Shown here: in pieces, positions 6,500-6,817 of the stretch | How positions within the stretch are numbered: the stretch's first letter is position 1 | How the letters are laid out: every line of letters begins with the position of its first letter | NCBI GenBank assembly: GCA_021157555.1 | Contig: JAGGWL010000245.1 | Location: 1 to 6,817 of the forward strand | DNA from: Deltaproteobacteria bacterium | GTDB lineage: Bacteria > Desulfobacterota > Desulfobacteria > Desulfobacterales > BuS5 | Direction: 5' to 3' | Length of the DNA stretch: 6,817 nt | Program-made: the position numbers and the translations under genes | The notes under the pieces: model-generated | What the model was told of the DNA's origin: nothing | What the model saw: the letters and a program-made list of their open reading frames with translations, nothing else | The model's database searches: none

Positions 6500-6740
6500 T
6501 ACTGACATCCTCTATAAACCAATCAGGAAGTTTGCATTTTTCAGATTTCCTGGCTTCTTGTAATTTCAATAAGCCGGATTCTCCAAGTTTTATTGTCCGA
6601 TAAATTTTAACAGGATAAAGGGTTATAGCGCCACCTGCTTCCACTGAAATTTCAAGATGGCTACCGGATTTAATCCCAAGCTCTTTTCTTATTAAAGCTG
6701 GCAAATTGATACTGCCTCGCTTATCAATAGTTACAAGCAT
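6477..6740 (-). CDS. AbrB/MazE-family antitoxin
   Basis: An 87-residue protein whose first half is a swapped-hairpin AbrB/MazE/SpoVT DNA-binding domain: VTIDKRGSINLPALIRKELGI (residues 3-23), then SGSHLEISVEAGGAITLYP (25-43) with the usual Gly and Leu positions. The second half (about 47-87) is more hydrophilic with LLKLQEARKSEK and LPDWFIEDV, likely the flexible part that wraps the toxin. By family knowledge it would neutralise the downstream toxin and repress its own promoter by binding the upstream region. The ATG at 6740 is preceded by AAAGG with a spacing of eight bases. It is the first gene of a two-gene operon and overlaps the toxin start. The DNA-binding domain is clear; its role as the antitoxin rests on the overlap with the RelE-like gene. 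Confidence 0.87.
   Translation of the reverse strand: MLVTIDKRGSINLPALIRKELGIKSGSHLEISVEAGGAITLYPVKIYRTIKLGESGLLKLQEARKSEKCKLPDWFIEDVSNAGTNSE
6509..6513 (-). promoter_or_regulatory. Ribosome binding site of the toxin, inside the antitoxin gene
   Basis: AGAGG on the minus strand lies within the 3' part of the antitoxin coding region, nine bases before the ATG at 6499 and immediately next to the alternative ATG at 6508. The spacing decides for the downstream start and fits coupled translation of the pair. Confidence 0.55.
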
Positions 6741-6764
6741 AATGATTTCCTTTCAACAATATTT

Positions 6765-6786
6765 TTTATATGAAAGTGCCTAAAGT
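6765..6786 (+). repeat. Second copy of the 22-bp intergenic repeat
   Basis: This block matches 1285-1306 at 21 of 22 positions (T instead of C at 6777), including ATATGAAAG and GCCTAAAGT. It lies 24 bp upstream of the antitoxin ATG, so the promoter of the toxin-antitoxin operon must lie in or next to it. The copy stops matching after AAAGT, where the palindrome at 6788 begins. Confidence 0.7.
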
Positions 6787-6787
6787 G

Positions 6788-6815
6788 GTAGAGACAAGGG
6801 ATGCCTTGTCTCTAT
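6788..6815. repeat. REP-like palindrome, arms TAGAGACAAGG / CCTTGTCTCTA
   Basis: TAGAGACAAGG (6789-6799) and CCTTGTCTCTA (6804-6814) are exact reverse complements around a GATG loop, with a further G-T pair outside. The outer arms GTAGAGAC/GTCTCTA equal those of the palindrome at 2838-2866, while the core differs. It is directly joined to the 22-bp repeat and lies upstream of the toxin-antitoxin operon. No T-run is visible before the window ends, so a terminator role cannot be judged. Confidence 0.75.
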
Positions 6816-6817
6816 GC

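Overview
The window looks like a chromosomal stretch from a moderately AT-rich Gram-negative bacterium. The best guess is a sulfate-reducing deltaproteobacterium (Desulfobacterota, Desulfobacterales-like). This is an inference from three things: the type of ATP-grasp/receiver fusion protein, the class A PBP, and the palindromic and short interspersed repeats between genes. No rRNA, tRNA, CRISPR array or complete insertion sequence is visible.

Layout. Bases 1-1275 (+) hold the 3' part of a class A penicillin-binding protein (transpeptidase domain with SAFK, SKN and KTGT motifs); its glycosyltransferase half lies upstream of the window. A 94-bp convergent gap carries a degenerate short repeat. 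It is followed on the minus strand by NADP-type glutamate dehydrogenase gdhA (1370-2719). The GdhA start is corrected to an internal ATG with a good Shine-Dalgarno site. The 196-bp gap 2720-2915 contains a candidate gdhA -10 box and a perfect 14-bp palindrome. Bases 2916-5963 (-) encode a 1015-residue protein: a degenerate receiver-like domain, a well-preserved receiver domain, a PEP synthase/PPDK-type ATP-grasp domain with its nucleotide ligands, and a C-terminal module with a GPGRWGS motif. It lacks the phosphohistidine and PEP/pyruvate barrel domains of true PEP synthase. A 233-bp gap without a confident gene follows. Bases 6197-6740 (-) are a compact toxin-antitoxin operon: an AbrB/MazE-like antitoxin followed by an overlapping RelE-like toxin. 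The last bases hold a second copy of the short repeat fused to a second palindrome of the same family.

How the genes relate. The PBP works in peptidoglycan synthesis. GdhA assimilates ammonium into glutamate. The large ATP-grasp/receiver protein is probably a signalling or regulatory protein rather than a central-metabolism enzyme, but its function is unknown. The toxin-antitoxin pair is a self-contained accessory module. Apart from the toxin-antitoxin operon, the genes appear to be independent transcription units. The least explained items are the large fusion protein and the two repeat families in the intergenic regions.
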